Source: DASRJW01 sp964567755
GTDB taxonomy: Bacteria > Krumholzibacteriota > Krumholzibacteriia > G020349025
DNA: 64,000 nucleotides
NCBI GenBank assembly: GCA_964567755.1
Contig: CAZMNW010000069.1
Location: 62,001 to 126,000, forward strand
Reading direction: 5' to 3'
Shown here: in pieces, positions 19,085-28,423 of the stretch
How positions within the stretch are numbered: position 1 is the stretch's first letter
Layout: the number at the start of each line of letters is the position of its first letter
Notes under the pieces: generated by a model
Seen by the model: the letters and a program-made list of their open reading frames with translations, nothing else
Told to the model about the DNA's origin: nothing
The model's database searches: none
Program-made: the position numbers and the translations under genes

Positions 19085-20395
19085 GTGCCATCGCTCGCAT
19101 CGAGACCAGGGGCGACGGACTCCTTCCATCTCGTCACCCTCACACTTCTTCTCGTCACACTCTTCCACTCGGCGGCCTCGCAGGCGCAACCCACGTCGCG
19201 CCTGCACACCGTCACGCCTTCGACCTTGCACGCGATGCTTGCGACGCTCACTGGCGCCGACGGTGATCTGCCGGCAGGAACGCATTTGCGGCTCGCAGCG
19301 GGAGACTATGAATTGCGCCCGCGGGCGTACACCGATTCGACTTGCGGCAACTGCGAGGATCCGAGCACGCGGGTCGAAGCGACCGTCGGCTTGCGCCTGT
19401 CCGGCTTCGGCATCGTGCTGGAGGGCGTGCATGCCGATTCCGTTCGCATCCGCACCCGCGCCGGTTATGGCATCCTGTTCGATGGGTGTGCGGAATGCCG
19501 TTTGGCCAACGTGACGTTGACCGACGGGGTGCGCGATCCGGATCCAAACGCCACCGATGCGGCCGTGGTAGTGAAACATGCGGCGGTGCGGGTGGAGAAC
19601 TGCCGGATTCGTGACAACATCGGCGACTTCGCCACCGTCACGCATGTCGTGGTTGGGATCATCGGCATCGCGGGGCGCGAGGAGGCCAGGATCGAGGCGG
19701 TCGGGAATCACATCCTGCGCAACTCGTGGGATGGCATTGCCCTCTACCGTGGGGCGCAAGCGACCATCGAGAACAACCGCATCGATGGTGTCGACAAGGC
19801 GCGTGGCAAGCAGATCGGCGGCGGGCGTGGCGTGGGGATCGGCCTCACCTGGGACGCCCGCGCCACGGTGCGGCGGAACCACGTGACGCGTTACTGGAAG
19901 GGAATCGGTGTTTTCGTCGACGCGCGTGCCGATGTGCGGGAGAACGTCATCGAGGACATCCTCACCTGGGGAATCGCGTACTGGGATGCGGGGTCGGGCA
20001 AACCCGTGGCGCGGATCGAACGGAATGTCGTCTACGCCACCGGCGCTTGCGGCATCTCTTTGGCTCGCGACCGCGCTTCCGCGCCCGGCGATCCGGAACC
20101 CGGGTTCTGCAGCAGCAACGTCGTGGTCGACACCGGGAGGAATCCCGAGTATGACGACGGCGAGACCTATTGCGTTCAGCAGCCCATTGCGGTCGTGTCC
20201 TTGCCGCCGGGCTTCGCCGTCGACGCCAACGCCTTGTTCCAGAACCGCAGGCCACCCGGGGCCGCGTCCGACGATCTTGCGCCTGCGGACTTCGCGCATC
20301 TTGCCGCACCGGTCGTGTCCCAGCTCTCGGCGCTGCCGCTTTTCCGCGAGTCGCTCGCCCTTGCCACGTTGCGACGTGTTCTCGCCAACAATTAG
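19085..20395 (+). CDS. Secreted right-handed parallel beta-helix protein
   Basis: The 436-residue protein begins at GTG 19085 and carries a signal peptide (LVTLTLLLVTLFHSAASQAQ). The body has short repeating units with Asn/Gly turns, for example GIALYRGAQATIENNRIDGV, ATVRRNHVTRYWKGIGVFVD and RADVRENVIEDILTWGI, as in pectate-lyase-like parallel beta-helices (NosD/CASH type). These proteins bind or cleave polysaccharides, but no lyase catalytic triad can be identified. Four cysteines near GNCEDPS and DGCAEC could form disulfides, consistent with export. It is followed at 56 nt by the DNA-glycosylase-like gene on the same strand. Confidence 0.8.
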   Translation: MPSLASRPGATDSFHLVTLTLLLVTLFHSAASQAQPTSRLHTVTPSTLHAMLATLTGADGDLPAGTHLRLAAGDYELRPRAYTDSTCGNCEDPSTRVEATVGLRLSGFGIVLEGVHADSVRIRTRAGYGILFDGCAECRLANVTLTDGVRDPDPNATDAAVVVKHAAVRVENCRIRDNIGDFATVTHVVVGIIGIAGREEARIEAVGNHILRNSWDGIALYRGAQATIENNRIDGVDKARGKQIGGGRGVGIGLTWDARATVRRNHVTRYWKGIGVFVDARADVRENVIEDILTWGIAYWDAGSGKPVARIERNVVYATGACGISLARDRASAPGDPEPGFCSSNVVVDTGRNPEYDDGETYCVQQPIAVVSLPPGFAVDANALFQNRRPPGAASDDLAPADFAHLAAPVVSQLSALPLFRESLALATLRRVLANN

Positions 20396-20450
20396 ATGCC
20401 CCATCACTTCGACACGCGCCCACGGGCTGCGACAAAGTGAGGCCGAGACG

Positions 20451-21656
20451 ATGAAGGCAACCGAGCTGTCGGTGAGCGAAGCGCGACGCATCGCGCTGGC
20501 GGCGCAGGGGGCAGACCTGGCCCGGCCGCGCCGCCCCGGAATCACTCATCTCCGCCGTCTGGTGCACCGACTCGGGTTGCTACAGATCGATTCCGTCAAT
20601 GTGCTCATCCCCGCACACTACATGGTGCCTTTTTCACGCCTCGGCCCCTACGACACCACACGCTTGGACGATCTCGTCTATCGCCGCCGCGAGTTCACGG
20701 AACAATGGGCACGCGAAGCCTCGATCGTTCCCGTCGCCACCTGGCCGCTGTTGCGCTACCGCATGCAAGATCATGATCGGCGCGAGCGCGCCACGGCGGC
20801 GTTCCTGGCCGCGAACGCGAGGTACGCCAACCGCGTGCTGCGCGCCGTGCGGACGCGGGGGCCGCTCGTGGCCGCCGACATCCCGGAACCCGATGCACCA
20901 CGGCGCCCCCGGCGCGGCTTCTGGGACTGGAGCGTGGCCAAGACTGCACTGGAGGCGCACTTCGCCCGCGGCACGCTCGCCGTGGCCGACCGTCGCGGCA
21001 CCAACCAGGCGCGTGTGTACGACTTGACCACGCGTGTGCTGCCGGCGCGGGTGCGCCACCGCCGCATCGACCGCGCCACGGCGCAACGCGAGCTGTTGCA
21101 GCGCGCCGCTCGCGCACATGGAATCGGCACCGCCGGCGATCTCGCCGATTACCACCGCATGCCGATCCGCGAGGCGCGCCAACGCCTCGACGAACTGGTC
21201 ACATCGGGCGCGCTCGAGGCCGTGCGTGTCGAGGGCTGGAAGGAACAGGCGTTCTTGCATCCGCAGGCCGAGCATCCACGCCGCATCGCAGCCTGCATGC
21301 TGCTTTCGCCATTCGATCCCATCGTTTGGCATCGGCCCCGCGTCGCGCGTTTGTTTGATTTCGACTACGTTCTCGAGATCTGGGTGCCCAGAGCCGAACG
21401 CCGTTGGGGATACTACGTGCTGCCGTTTCTACTCGGGGAACGTCTCGTAGCCCGTGTCGATCTCAAGGCGGATCGAGAACGGCGCCATCTGCTCGTGCAC
21501 GCCGCTTATCGGGAGCCGCATGCGCGTGCGGATGCAGTTGCCGCGGCGCTTGCCCGTGAACTGCGGACGCTCGCGGCGTGGCTGCAATTGGACGCTGTCG
21601 TGGTGGGCCGTCGCGGCAATCTAGCGACGGCGCTGGCGCGCGCGCTTCGCGCCTGA
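20451..21656 (+). CDS. Winged-helix DNA glycosylase-like protein (AlkZ/YcaQ family)
   Basis: The 401-residue protein belongs to the HTH_42/YcaQ family, whose characterised members (E. coli YcaQ, Streptomyces AlkZ) unhook interstrand DNA crosslinks. The catalytic Q-phi-D/Q motif is visible as QID in LGLLQIDSVNVL (about residues 42-53). Further family marks are the FTEQWAREASIVP strand, GFWDWSVAKTALEAHFARG in the winged-helix part, and the C-terminal LLSPFDPIVWHRPR and FDFDYVLEIWVP. It likely repairs bulky or alkylated bases in the cytoplasm. Start ATG 20451; the open frame upstream is the shadow of the beta-helix gene. It converges on the two-component operon with only 6 nt between stops. Confidence 0.9.
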   Translation: MKATELSVSEARRIALAAQGADLARPRRPGITHLRRLVHRLGLLQIDSVNVLIPAHYMVPFSRLGPYDTTRLDDLVYRRREFTEQWAREASIVPVATWPLLRYRMQDHDRRERATAAFLAANARYANRVLRAVRTRGPLVAADIPEPDAPRRPRRGFWDWSVAKTALEAHFARGTLAVADRRGTNQARVYDLTTRVLPARVRHRRIDRATAQRELLQRAARAHGIGTAGDLADYHRMPIREARQRLDELVTSGALEAVRVEGWKEQAFLHPQAEHPRRIAACMLLSPFDPIVWHRPRVARLFDFDYVLEIWVPRAERRWGYYVLPFLLGERLVARVDLKADRERRHLLVHAAYREPHARADAVAAALARELRTLAAWLQLDAVVVGRRGNLATALARALRA

Positions 21657-21662
21657 CACCGC

Positions 21663-23090
21663 TCACACGCGAAGCGTGAAGCGAGTTCCTTGCTGCAATC
21701 GACTGTCCACCGTGAGGGTGCCGCCCATGGCATCGACGGCGCGTTTGACCATCGACAGACCGAGACCTAGGCCACGGATCTGTCCAGTAAAATCCGACTC
21801 CACTTGATAGAAGCGTTCGAAGATGCGTTCGAGATGCTCGGGCGGAATGCCAGGACCATCATCGATGACCTCGACCACCGCTTCATCCCCGACGCGACGC
21901 AGGTCGACCCTCACGTGCACCGTCTGCCCGCCGAACTTGATGGCGTTGTGCACCAGCTCGGCCAGCGCCTCGACGAAAAGTGTGGAATCCACCCGAATGT
22001 CCCCCTGTCCCGCTTCCACATCGACGCGAACCGACAAGTCCTTGACTCGCAGGTGTGTGCGTAGCTCGCGCGCCAGCTCCGCCAGCGTCAGGGTTCGGCA
22101 CTGCAGATGTTGCAACCTTCGCGTCCATTCCATGTAGATGAAGATCCCGTCCACGACCCCACGCAGCTCGGCCGCCGCATCCGCAATCGCTTGCACTGCC
22201 TGCTGCTGCGGCGCGGGGAGCGAGCCACAGCCACCATCGAGGAGCACTTCCGACCACGAGGTCACCACGGTGAGCGGCGTCCGCAGTTTGTGACTCACCA
22301 GCGACAGGACATCCTGCTGCAACTTGTGTTCGAGGTGCTCACGCGTGACGTCACGGACCGAGAGCACGGCTCCGGTCGGATTTCCCTGCGGGTCTCGCAC
22401 CGGTCGCAGCGAGACGCGCAAATACAGCGCCGGCTCGACACGGTGCACGACGAAATCGCGTGATTCTCCGCGTTCCACCGCCGCCTCCAGGTCTTCCGGT
22501 GCGCCCTCCAGATGTTCCCACGCTTGCGCTAGCCACTGCACGTCGTGCCCAAGCGCCAGCCAGCGCCGCGCGCTGGCACTGATTTCGCGCACTCGCGCGG
22601 TCACGTCGAGAATGAGGACTCCATCGCTCACGTCGCCGAGGACGAGTTCCAGCTTTTGCCGTTCGTCCACCTGCCGGCGCAGGTAGGAAAGTCGGAGCGT
22701 CGATTGAACGCGCGCGAGCAGCTCCGCTTGGCTCACGGGCTTCGCCAAGTAGTCGTCGGCACCGGACTCGAGGCCGCGCAAGCGATGATCCAGGTCATCC
22801 AACGCCGTGACCATGACCACCGGGACCAGCCGCGCGACCTCACTTTCACGCAGCCGTCGCGCAACCTCGAAGCCGTCCATCTCGGGCATGTTCACGTCGA
22901 GAAGAATCAGCTCCGGCCGCAGCCGTTCGGCACTGGCGAGAGCCTCCGGTCCCGAGGTCGCCTGCACCACCCGATACCCGGCAGGGGCGAGCATTGCCTC
23001 GAAGAGCTCGCAATTGAGCGCGTTGTCGTCGACAACGAGGATGCACGCGCCTTGGGCGGTCACGGATTCACCCAACGTCTCTGGCATCAT
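21663..23090 (-). CDS. Response regulator-histidine kinase hybrid (REC-PAS-like-HisKA-HATPase)
   Basis: The 475-residue cytoplasmic protein starts with a receiver domain (residues about 12-130: LVVDDNALNCELFEAML, phospho-Asp in LILLDVNMPEMDG, Lys in YLAKPVS). A PAS-like linker follows (KLELVLGDVSDGVLILD). Next come a histidine phosphotransfer helix (VSHKLRTPLTVV, with Lys in place of the common Glu after His) and an ATPase with N box NAIKF, DDGPGIP and GLGLGLS. The receiver probably controls the attached kinase. It is the last gene of a three-gene operon. Its ATG at 23090 overlaps the TGA of the preceding receiver gene, and a second ATG at 23087 is equally possible. There is no membrane segment. 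Confidence 0.92.
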   Translation of the reverse strand: MMPETLGESVTAQGACILVVDDNALNCELFEAMLAPAGYRVVQATSGPEALASAERLRPELILLDVNMPEMDGFEVARRLRESEVARLVPVVMVTALDDLDHRLRGLESGADDYLAKPVSQAELLARVQSTLRLSYLRRQVDERQKLELVLGDVSDGVLILDVTARVREISASARRWLALGHDVQWLAQAWEHLEGAPEDLEAAVERGESRDFVVHRVEPALYLRVSLRPVRDPQGNPTGAVLSVRDVTREHLEHKLQQDVLSLVSHKLRTPLTVVTSWSEVLLDGGCGSLPAPQQQAVQAIADAAAELRGVVDGIFIYMEWTRRLQHLQCRTLTLAELARELRTHLRVKDLSVRVDVEAGQGDIRVDSTLFVEALAELVHNAIKFGGQTVHVRVDLRRVGDEAVVEVIDDGPGIPPEHLERIFERFYQVESDFTGQIRGLGLGLSMVKRAVDAMGGTLTVDSRLQQGTRFTLRV

Positions 23091-23488
23091 GCGACATGCT
23101 CCGCGGCGTGAATAATGCGTTCGACGATTTCGGGGAGAGCACGAGTGTCCACCGGCTTCGACAGGTGCAGAATGCATCCGGCATCGAGGCAGCGTTTCTC
23201 GTCTTCCCTCTTCACGTGTGCGGTGACAGCGACGATTGGGATCGCTGCTGTCACTGGATCGGCGCGCAGACACCGCGCTGCCTCCAGGCCGTCCATTTCA
23301 GCCATCTGCACGTCCATGAGGATGGCATCCGGCCGTTCACGACGGGCGATATCGATGCCGGTGGCCGCAGTGTTGGCACACAGGATTTCGTAGCCCGCGC
23401 TCTCCAACACAATTTGCACCAGCTCCATATTGAGCTCGTCATCCTCGATCAAGAGCACTCGTCCGCGTTTTTTGGGTTTGCGCCTCAC
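23087..23488 (-). CDS. Single-domain response regulator (CheY-like)
   Basis: This 133-residue stand-alone receiver has the acidic pair in LLIEDDELNMELV, phospho-acceptor Asp in AILMDVQMAEMDGLEA, Thr in AVTAH and Lys in LSKPVDTR. It has no output domain. The sequence is of the DivK type that relays phosphate to other signalling proteins. It starts at 23488, overlapping the membrane kinase stop by 4 nt, and ends overlapping the next gene by 4 nt. All three are therefore co-translated, and it likely shuttles phosphate between the two kinases. The partner assignment is inferred from gene order. Confidence 0.94.
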   Translation of the reverse strand: MRRKPKKRGRVLLIEDDELNMELVQIVLESAGYEILCANTAATGIDIARRERPDAILMDVQMAEMDGLEAARCLRADPVTAAIPIVAVTAHVKREDEKRCLDAGCILHLSKPVDTRALPEIVERIIHAAEHVA

Positions 23489-25434
23489 GAGGATCTGCCC
23501 CCGAGCACGGTAGATTGCGGCGACGGAAGTTGCGCCGTGGTGCGATGTGCGCTCTCCACCCGCGCCGGTCCTTCACCCCAGGGCCAGAGCACGCGTTCGG
23601 TTTGCGCTTCAGAGTCGACTGCCGGCGCGATGGTCGTATCCGGCTCGACCGTGGCTGCCACGGCTGGTGCCTCCAAGAGATCGGCGCTCGACACGGCTGC
23701 GGACCCAGCCGCTCCCATTTCTGGCACGCGCACGGCAGCCTCACCGGCGTACTCGAGCGGGATGAAAAAAATGAAGCAACTGCCGGCCTGGCGCTGACTG
23801 GTGAACCAGATCTCGCCGCCGAGCAAACGCACGATGCGACGCGTCAACGCCAAGCCGAGGCCAGTGCCTTCCTGGAGCCGCGCGTAGGAGGAGTCGAGCT
23901 GCTGGAAGGGAACGAAAATCTTCTCGTGATCTTCCGGCGCGATGCCGATGCCGGTGTCGCGTACCTCCACCAGCACATACTCTTCGTCCCCAATGGTCTC
24001 GCGGCGACCCGCCGGCAGCACGTGGCTGATGGGTTCGGCGCGCAAGGCAGCGCCGCTCAAGCACCGGACCTCGACATCCACCCGCCCGTCCACGGGCGTG
24101 AACTTGATCGCATTCGACAGCAGGTTGAACATGACTTGTTTGAAGAGCTTGGGGTCACTGTGCGCGACGCGTGCCGGCACCGGCCCGCAGTGCAGCTGAA
24201 TGCCCTTCTTGAGGCTCAGATTCCGCACCAGGACCTGAATCTCCTCGAGGCTCTGGCCCAGATCGACCGCCTGGGGTACGACCTCCATCTTGCCGGCCTC
24301 GATCTTCGAGAGATCGAGGAGATCGTTGATCAGCCGCAACAGATGCCGGCCGCTGGTGATGGTGTTCTCGGTGAAACGCCGCTGCTTTTCGTTCAGCTTG
24401 CCAAATTTTTCGTCCAAGAGCACCTCGGAAAAGCCGATGATGCCATTGAGTGGCGTGCGCAGCTCATGCGACATGATCGCCAGAAACTCGGATTTCATGC
24501 GGCTGGCCTTGGCGATCTCTTCGTTCTTGCGCAGCAACGTTTTGTTGGCTTCCTCGAGTTTTTCCGTGTTCGCGCGCAGCGATTCGAGATAGCTGCCGGC
24601 GAGCTCGTGTGAGCGTTGGATCTCGTTGGCCATCTGGTTCCACGACACCGCCAGCTGCCCGAACTCGTCGCGTGAGCGCACCGCGAGCCACAAGCTGAAA
24701 TCGCCACGCGCGACGCGGCGATTGCCTTCCATCAGTTGTGCCAATGGCCGAATGAGTCGATGCACGACCAGCGCAGCGGCGATACTGCCCGCCAGCGCCA
24801 CCACGATGCCCAGCAGTCCCGCGAGCTGGCTCATGGCTGCGATCCGATCCTCGGCCTCCTGGGTCGTCATGCGTAAGCGCACGCTGCCGATGCGCTCGCT
24901 CTCTCCCGTTTCGCGCGCCACTAGCAAGATGTCGTCGTCGCGCGCTGCTTCCAACGTCACGGGGGCGACGACCTCCAGATAACGCACGCCGCCGGCCGCA
25001 CGCATCCACGCGGTGCGCGTCCCGCCGACATATTCCTCGCTGGATTCGGCGCTCAGACGCAATGAATCGAGGTCCGCTCCCACCCGAATGACCGGCACTG
25101 CGGAAGCGTCCTCGAATTGCACCGACACCACCTCGGCATGCTCGAGCAGACCTCGACCGAGGCGCTGCAATGAAGCCGCGTTCTGGGTCACCAGCGGCAG
25201 CTGGCAGTTGTAGGCCACGTTCTCGGTGAGCGCGACAGCCCGGCGCGTCAGGCCATCGCGAATCGTGACTTCTTGCTGATGCGTCAGGAAGGTCGTAATC
25301 AGCACCACCACCGCCAGGATCATCGCCCCAATGACGATGGCGAACTTCGTCTTGAGCGTGAGCGGCGGCAGAACCTGAACGATCGATGGCATGAGATGAC
25401 TCGGTTCCCTCGACAACTGCGCCAGGCGCTTCAT
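23485..25434 (-). CDS. Membrane sensor histidine kinase (HAMP-HisKA-HATPase)
   Basis: The 649-residue sensor has a first membrane helix (FAIVIGAMILAVVVLITTFL, about residues 31-50), a periplasmic sensor of some 150 residues, and a second helix (LAGLLGIVVALAGSIAAALVV). A HAMP linker follows (RPLAQLMEGNRRVARGDF), then a coiled coil (LEEANKTLLRKNEEIAKASR), the phospho-His motif MSHELRTPLNGIIGFSE, N box NLLSNAIKFT, DTGIGI and GTGLGLALTRR. An Ala/Glu/Pro-rich tail of about 90 residues extends past the ATPase. It heads the operon with two receiver genes. The stimulus is unknown. Start ATG 25434; the Met at codon 15 is an alternative. It is divergent from the TrpC-like gene. Confidence 0.94.
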   Translation of the reverse strand: MKRLAQLSREPSHLMPSIVQVLPPLTLKTKFAIVIGAMILAVVVLITTFLTHQQEVTIRDGLTRRAVALTENVAYNCQLPLVTQNAASLQRLGRGLLEHAEVVSVQFEDASAVPVIRVGADLDSLRLSAESSEEYVGGTRTAWMRAAGGVRYLEVVAPVTLEAARDDDILLVARETGESERIGSVRLRMTTQEAEDRIAAMSQLAGLLGIVVALAGSIAAALVVHRLIRPLAQLMEGNRRVARGDFSLWLAVRSRDEFGQLAVSWNQMANEIQRSHELAGSYLESLRANTEKLEEANKTLLRKNEEIAKASRMKSEFLAIMSHELRTPLNGIIGFSEVLLDEKFGKLNEKQRRFTENTITSGRHLLRLINDLLDLSKIEAGKMEVVPQAVDLGQSLEEIQVLVRNLSLKKGIQLHCGPVPARVAHSDPKLFKQVMFNLLSNAIKFTPVDGRVDVEVRCLSGAALRAEPISHVLPAGRRETIGDEEYVLVEVRDTGIGIAPEDHEKIFVPFQQLDSSYARLQEGTGLGLALTRRIVRLLGGEIWFTSQRQAGSCFIFFIPLEYAGEAAVRVPEMGAAGSAAVSSADLLEAPAVAATVEPDTTIAPAVDSEAQTERVLWPWGEGPARVESAHRTTAQLPSPQSTVLGGRSS

Positions 25435-25654
25435 GACCTGAACAGGATCCGCTCACCATGGCCGGCGGGGGTGTCGGGGCCTGCTCTTGGCGCCAACCAC
25501 AGCCCGGCTCGGCTGGGGTTTCTCCTGCATTCACAACTGCTTGCAACCTGCGTTCCACGCTGCGCCGAGCGCGTGGCCGCGTTGTCCGTTATCATTCCGC
25601 GGCGCCCGTCTGGATCGGCGGTGTCTGGAGCCAACGGCTATCGCCGTCACGGGT

Positions 25655-26443
25655 GTGCGCTGGGACGAAGTGAAACCAGGGGTCGAGTTGCTCGAAGAAA
25701 TTTTGCAGGACAAGCGCGATGAAATCGCCCAGCTGGACGCGAAGCTGGTGCGCAACGTCCGGCCCAGCGCACGCGACCTGCGCTACGCCATCGGCACCGG
25801 CCGCGAGGACACCGTATTTTTTGCCGAACTCAAACGCCGCGATCCATGGAATGGTGCGATGTCTCCGGATCTCGACCTCACGTCCATGGCCACGACGCTG
25901 CAAGAAGCCGGAATCGGCGCCTTCGTCGTCGCCACAGAATCGCGGCACTGGGGTGGGAATCGCGACGATCTCGCCGCTCTCGACCATGGCGGTGTCCAAG
26001 TCCCGTTGGTCCAACATGACTTCATCCTCGACGAGCTGCAGATTCACGACTCTCGCCGACTTGGAGCCGATTCGGTGTTCCTGATTCCGTCGTTGCTGTC
26101 GGTGGAACGCCTGCAGAGCGCCTTGCGCACCGCGCGCTCGTTGCACATGGTGGCTGTGGCCCTGGTGGCGAACGGCGCCGAGCTCGACATGGCTTTGGCG
26201 ACCGATGCAGCCATCATCGCCATCTCCAATCGCGATCTCGAATCCGGGCGCATCGATCTGGGCACCACGCTCGCGCTGGCGCCGCGGATCCCGATGTCAC
26301 GCTCGGTCATCTCGTGCTTCGGGATCCGCAGTGCTGCCGATGCGCGCACCCTGCATGGGCATGTCGATGCCATTTGCCTCGGCACGGCATTGCTCCGCGC
26401 CAGGGATCCGCTCGCTTTCCTCGCGGAGCTGGCAGGCGCATGA
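25655..26443 (+). CDS. TrpC-like (indole-3-glycerol-phosphate synthase fold) protein, catalytically degenerate
   Basis: The protein (about 262 residues) aligns by eye along its length with TrpC. Matches include VFFAELKRRDPWNG against xxAExKxASPSxG, ESRHWGGNRDDL against TEKxYFxGSxxxL, VQHDFILDELQI against RKDFxxDxxQ, RLGADSVFLI, IAISNRDLESG against GINNRDLxTF, and ICLGTALL near the end. The first Glu and Lys of the active site remain. The general-acid Lys is replaced by His (QHDF), the second catalytic Glu (VEVH) by LVANG, the Asn by Ser and the ESG loop by CFG, so normal IGPS chemistry is unlikely. The start is uncertain: GTG 25655 or GTG 25670, because no ATG fits. Its ATGA stop overlaps the GT2 start, so it is co-translated with sugar transferases, not with tryptophan genes. 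Confidence 0.75.
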   Translation: MRWDEVKPGVELLEEILQDKRDEIAQLDAKLVRNVRPSARDLRYAIGTGREDTVFFAELKRRDPWNGAMSPDLDLTSMATTLQEAGIGAFVVATESRHWGGNRDDLAALDHGGVQVPLVQHDFILDELQIHDSRRLGADSVFLIPSLLSVERLQSALRTARSLHMVAVALVANGAELDMALATDAAIIAISNRDLESGRIDLGTTLALAPRIPMSRSVISCFGIRSAADARTLHGHVDAICLGTALLRARDPLAFLAELAGA

Positions 26444-27204
26444 ACCTGAGCGCAATTTCCGTCATCATCACGACGTACAACGAAGAGAAAAACATCGAGC
26501 GCTGTCTCGAGCCACTGCAAGGCTTCGGGGAGATTCTGCTGGTCGATTCACACAGCACCGATCGCACCCGCGAAATCGCCGCCCGCCATGCCGTGCGCAC
26601 GGTTTCACGCCCGTATGAGTCGGCCGCGAAGCAGAAGAACTGGGCTCTGCAACAAGTGACGCACGACTGGGTGTTGATTCTGGATGCAGACGAGGCTTTA
26701 TCCGCCGAATTGAAGCGAGAGATCGAAACCTTGGACTCCTCGTCGGGGTGCAACGGCTACTGGATCCACCGCGCGAGTGATTACCTCGGTCATCGCATCC
26801 GCTTTTGCGGCTGGCAGCGGGACAAGGTGCTACGTTTGATCCACCGCCACAAGGCGCGCTACCGCGAGACCGAGGTGCACGAGGAGATCGTCCTCGATGG
26901 CGAGCCCGGATTCCTGCGCCACCGGTTGCGGCACTACCCTTACGCCAGCATCGAGCATCACGTACGCAAGATCAACACGTACACTACGCGCGGCGCCTTG
27001 GACTTCGCTCGCCGCGGCGGCCGCTTCCCGCTCCTGCGTCTGCTCGTGCATCCGCCACTCCGCTTCCTGCGCATGTACATCGTTCGGGGCGGCGTGTTCG
27101 ACGGCCTTCCCGGTCTGCTCCTGTGCCTGTTGTCGTCGTACAGCGTCATGCTCAAATATGCCAAGGCGTGGGAATTGACACGGCATCGCTCGCCGGGAGT
27201 ATGA
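26440..27204 (+). CDS. Glycosyltransferase family 2, LPS core WaaE/KdtX-like
   Basis: The 254-residue GT-A fold enzyme has the N-terminal nucleotide-sugar motif SVIITTYNEEKNIERCLEPL and the DXD region in WVLILDADEALS. It also has the family-specific FCGWQRDKVLRLIHRHKARY and a C-terminal hydrophobic segment (VFDGLPGLLLCLLSSYSVML) for membrane contact. WaaE-type enzymes add a beta-linked glucose to LPS inner-core heptose. The exact sugar here is inferred. ATG 26440 overlaps the TrpC-like stop (ATGA), and its TGA overlaps the next ATG, so three genes form one translationally coupled unit. Confidence 0.88.
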   Translation: MNLSAISVIITTYNEEKNIERCLEPLQGFGEILLVDSHSTDRTREIAARHAVRTVSRPYESAAKQKNWALQQVTHDWVLILDADEALSAELKREIETLDSSSGCNGYWIHRASDYLGHRIRFCGWQRDKVLRLIHRHKARYRETEVHEEIVLDGEPGFLRHRLRHYPYASIEHHVRKINTYTTRGALDFARRGGRFPLLRLLVHPPLRFLRMYIVRGGVFDGLPGLLLCLLSSYSVMLKYAKAWELTRHRSPGV

Positions 27205-28340
27205 AGATGCCGACCCCACTGCGTGTCCTCATGATCGATTCGGAAACCACGTGGCGCGGTGGTGAGAATCAGCTGTACCTCCTCATGCGCGGGTTACGGG
27301 AGACCACGAGAACGGAGGTTGTGCTGGCTTCGCCCCCAGGAGCCGCCATCGCCCAGCGAGCGGCAGAGCTCGGTGTCGACTGTGTGCCGCTGCCCATGCG
27401 GAGCGGCATGGACCTCGTTGCCGCCAATACACTCCGCCGGTATCTTCGCCGCGGCCAGTTCGACATCGTGCACTGCCATGCCTCGCATGCGCACGGCATC
27501 GCTTCCCTCGCCACCTGGCCGTTCCGGTTCGCTGCGTCCCGGCATCGACCCTTCGTCGTCGTCAGCCGGCGCGTCGATTTCGCCTTCGCCAAGCACGGGC
27601 CGAGCGCCCTCAAGTACCGCCTGGGTGCCGATCTGTACCTGGCAATCTCCAACGGTGTGCGCGATGTCCTCTTGCAAGGCGGCATCGATCCGGCTCGGAT
27701 CGTGTTGGTGCGGAGCGGCATCGATCTCGACCGGCACCAGCGACTGCGCGACTCCCGCTCGTTACGGACTGAACTTGGGCTCAGCGAGGGAACGATCGCC
27801 GTCGGCAACGTCGCGGCGCTCGCGCCGCACAAGTCGCAAACCGATTTCATCCGGGCGGCAAGGCTCGTCGCGGACGAGATGCCATCGGTGCGCTTCTTCA
27901 TCGTCGGCGAGGGTCGAGAACGCCCGCGCCTCGAGGCCCTGGTGCGCGAGCTGGGCCTGACGGAACGGTTCGTGCTCACGGGATTCCGTGACGATGCGCT
28001 CGAGATCCTGTCGCTCTTCGATTGCTTCGTGCTGTCGTCGTCGCTCGAAGGTCTGTGCACCTCGATCATGGATGCGCAGGTCCTCGGCGTGCCCGTGGTC
28101 GCCACGCGCACGGGCGGCGTCCCAGATCTGGTGCAAGACGGCGAAACCGGTCTGCTGGTACCGCCACGCCAGCCGCACGAGCTGGCTGCCGCCATCCTGC
28201 GCCTGCTCCGCGACCGTGTGCTGCGCGAAGGCGTCGCCCGCCAGGCGCAGGAGCGCTCGTCTCTCTATGGCTACCAGACCATGGTCTCAGGGACTCATGG
28301 CGCTTACACTCAGCTCGTGCAACGCGCGGCAGGATCCTGA
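27201..28340 (+). CDS. Glycosyltransferase family 4
   Basis: This 379-residue GT-B enzyme of the GT4 class has an N-terminal acceptor domain with an acceptor-side Gly-Gly-x-Glu-Asn (TTWRGGENQLYLL). The C-terminal donor domain has VGNVAALAPHKSQTDFI, FFIVGEGRERPRLE, the EX7E-like region SSLEGLCTSIMDAQVLGVPV and GVPDLVQDGETGLLVPP. It probably extends a cell-surface glycan or lipid-linked sugar. ATG 27201 overlaps the GT2 stop; ATG 27207, 7 nt after GGGAG, has the better ribosome-site spacing and may be the true start. Confidence 0.9.
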   Translation: MKMPTPLRVLMIDSETTWRGGENQLYLLMRGLRETTRTEVVLASPPGAAIAQRAAELGVDCVPLPMRSGMDLVAANTLRRYLRRGQFDIVHCHASHAHGIASLATWPFRFAASRHRPFVVVSRRVDFAFAKHGPSALKYRLGADLYLAISNGVRDVLLQGGIDPARIVLVRSGIDLDRHQRLRDSRSLRTELGLSEGTIAVGNVAALAPHKSQTDFIRAARLVADEMPSVRFFIVGEGRERPRLEALVRELGLTERFVLTGFRDDALEILSLFDCFVLSSSLEGLCTSIMDAQVLGVPVVATRTGGVPDLVQDGETGLLVPPRQPHELAAAILRLLRDRVLREGVARQAQERSSLYGYQTMVSGTHGAYTQLVQRAAGS

Positions 28341-28423
28341 AATCGTCGCTGCTCGCGGCGGCCAGCCGGGAGGGAGAACTCCCCTGCGTGCAGAGGCCCC
28401 GGCACCGGCCGTGAACGGCGCCC

